DNA of 14,969 nucleotides from CAZHBA01 sp964530225. Its GTDB lineage: Bacteria; Pseudomonadota; Alphaproteobacteria; UBA6615. Of the stretch, positions 14,402 through 14,969 are shown one piece after another. Both the position numbers and the translations under genes were made by a program. The stretch is from positions 1-14,969 of the forward strand of contig CAZHBA010000055.1 in the NCBI GenBank assembly GCA_964530225.1. The letters run 5' to 3'. A model generated the notes under the pieces. That model was not told the origin of the DNA. It did not search any database and worked only from the letters and a program-made list of their open reading frames with translations. How positions within the stretch are numbered: position 1 is the stretch's first letter; each line of letters starts with the position of its first letter.

Positions 14402-14749
14402 TGTGGACCACAATAATATCAATGACTTAGCGGGCAAGCCACTGTGATTACTATGCATATAGCGCTACGGTGTGTCGCGTCGTGTAAAGGGGTGTCAGGT
14501 GGTGTCGGTTTTTTCTCGGAGCATCTTCGGAGCATCAAAAGCAAAAGTGTGTTGCACTCTCGGCGAGCGCCTTACTCGCTACGCAATGACGCCGTCAGCG
14601 TTGATGCTTCGACGTGCGATCTCGCCAGGCACCCTGCCCCACCGTGGATCCAGCGGTCGCTCAATCAGGGTGGTGGCCCCTCAGTTGGCCCGGTTGACTG
14701 ATGCTATTCTAGTCGGTGCAGGATAGTGCCAAAGAGCTAGCCCCCCTTG
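14402..14749. other. Gene-free stretch beside the tRNA remnant with short direct repeats
   Basis: No supported gene; the frames at 14444-14726 overlap each other and lack ribosome binding sites and domains. Visible are three GTGTC words within 14472-14506 and a direct repeat TCGGAGCATC (14516-14525 and 14527-14536). A CTAGC / GCTAG dyad lies at about 14737-14753, just past the stop of the ORF entering from the right. If the tRNA remnant is an att site, this is the first DNA of the integrated element. Confidence 0.4.
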
Positions 14750-14969
14750 CTAGAAGGCGGCATTAAATTTCTTCGGGCTAACGTTTTCGCTCACTGAAGC
14801 TGCGATGTTCGAAAACTTATGTTTATCTTGGTTTGAAAGGACCTCCGGGCCGCAGCCATATAGCATCGGTCCAAAACCGTTTATATCTCCGATTTTGGGG
14901 CTTAAGGCTTCGGCGAAATCCCCCACAATCCGCCGCTGATCTGCTCTCAGCATCCCGTGAGTTACAAAG
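14750..14969 (-). CDS. Hypothetical protein, C-terminal part (runs off the right edge)
   Basis: An open frame of 72 codons before its stop, reaching the window edge without an upstream stop, so the start is unknown; an ATG at 14953 is internal to the open frame. The sequence (ADQRRIVGDFAEALSPK, then GPMLYGCGPEVLSNQDK and ending SPKKFNAAF) is amphipathic and protein-like, but I do not recognise a family. It would be the outermost gene of the region to the right of the tRNA-Pro remnant. Confidence 0.4.
   Translation of the reverse strand, partial: FVTHGMLRADQRRIVGDFAEALSPKIGDINGFGPMLYGCGPEVLSNQDKHKFSNIAASVSENVSPKKFNAAF

Noticed and set aside
14355..14440. A complete functional tRNA-Pro gene
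   Set aside because: No CGGGACG acceptor strand or D-arm on the 5' side, and the T-loop and 3' end are non-canonical.
14444..14726. Two overlapping 84-85 codon frames beside the tRNA remnant
   Set aside because: They overlap in different frames and lack ribosome binding sites and any protein character.

Overview
The window looks like a chromosomal segment of an alphaproteobacterium, most likely Rhodospirillales-like. This is inferred from protein character and gene order, not from a database search. The backbone is moderately GC-rich and carries a class I PHA synthase, a gamma-carbonic anhydrase, argC, rpsI and rplM. It also carries a compact operon of a crotonase-fold protein, two CoA-binding proteins and an O-acetylhomoserine sulfhydrylase (MetY).

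Layout, left to right. phaC (+) converges on an argC / gamma-carbonic-anhydrase operon (-), and their stop codons overlap in CTAG. Between argC and rpsI, which I would expect to be adjacent on an ancestral rplM-rpsI-argC strand, lies an AT-richer insert of about 2.6 kb (3610-6352). It holds a truncated NeuD-like hexapeptide acetyltransferase, a frameshifted secreted dienelactone-hydrolase-like gene, a 465-bp stretch without a convincing gene, and an intact sugar-nucleotide epimerase/dehydratase (-). rpsI and rplM (-) follow.

The most unusual structure is a 147-bp inverted repeat (6206-6352 and 7414-7560, 145 of 147 identical by eye) that brackets the rplM-rpsI operon. One copy is the 5' region of the crotonase gene. 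The other fills almost exactly the space between rpsI and the acquired epimerase and gives the epimerase a well-placed ribosome binding site.

After the crotonase / CoA-binding / CoA-binding / metY operon (+) come ytoQ (-), a decayed NAD(P)-dependent epimerase with two in-frame stops (+), an MFS transporter and cutA (- operon), and a small winged-helix-like protein (+). The last kilobase is AT-rich and nearly gene-free. It contains several dyads and, on the minus strand, the 3' half of a tRNA-Pro(GGG) followed by its own terminator. With no 5' half next to it, this looks like an attachment-site scar at the edge of an integrated element extending rightward out of the window. A partial ORF enters from the right edge.

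No complete insertion sequence, CRISPR array or defence operon was seen. The clearest signals of genome plasticity are the inverted repeat around the ribosomal operon, the insert behind it, and the tRNA-Pro remnant.
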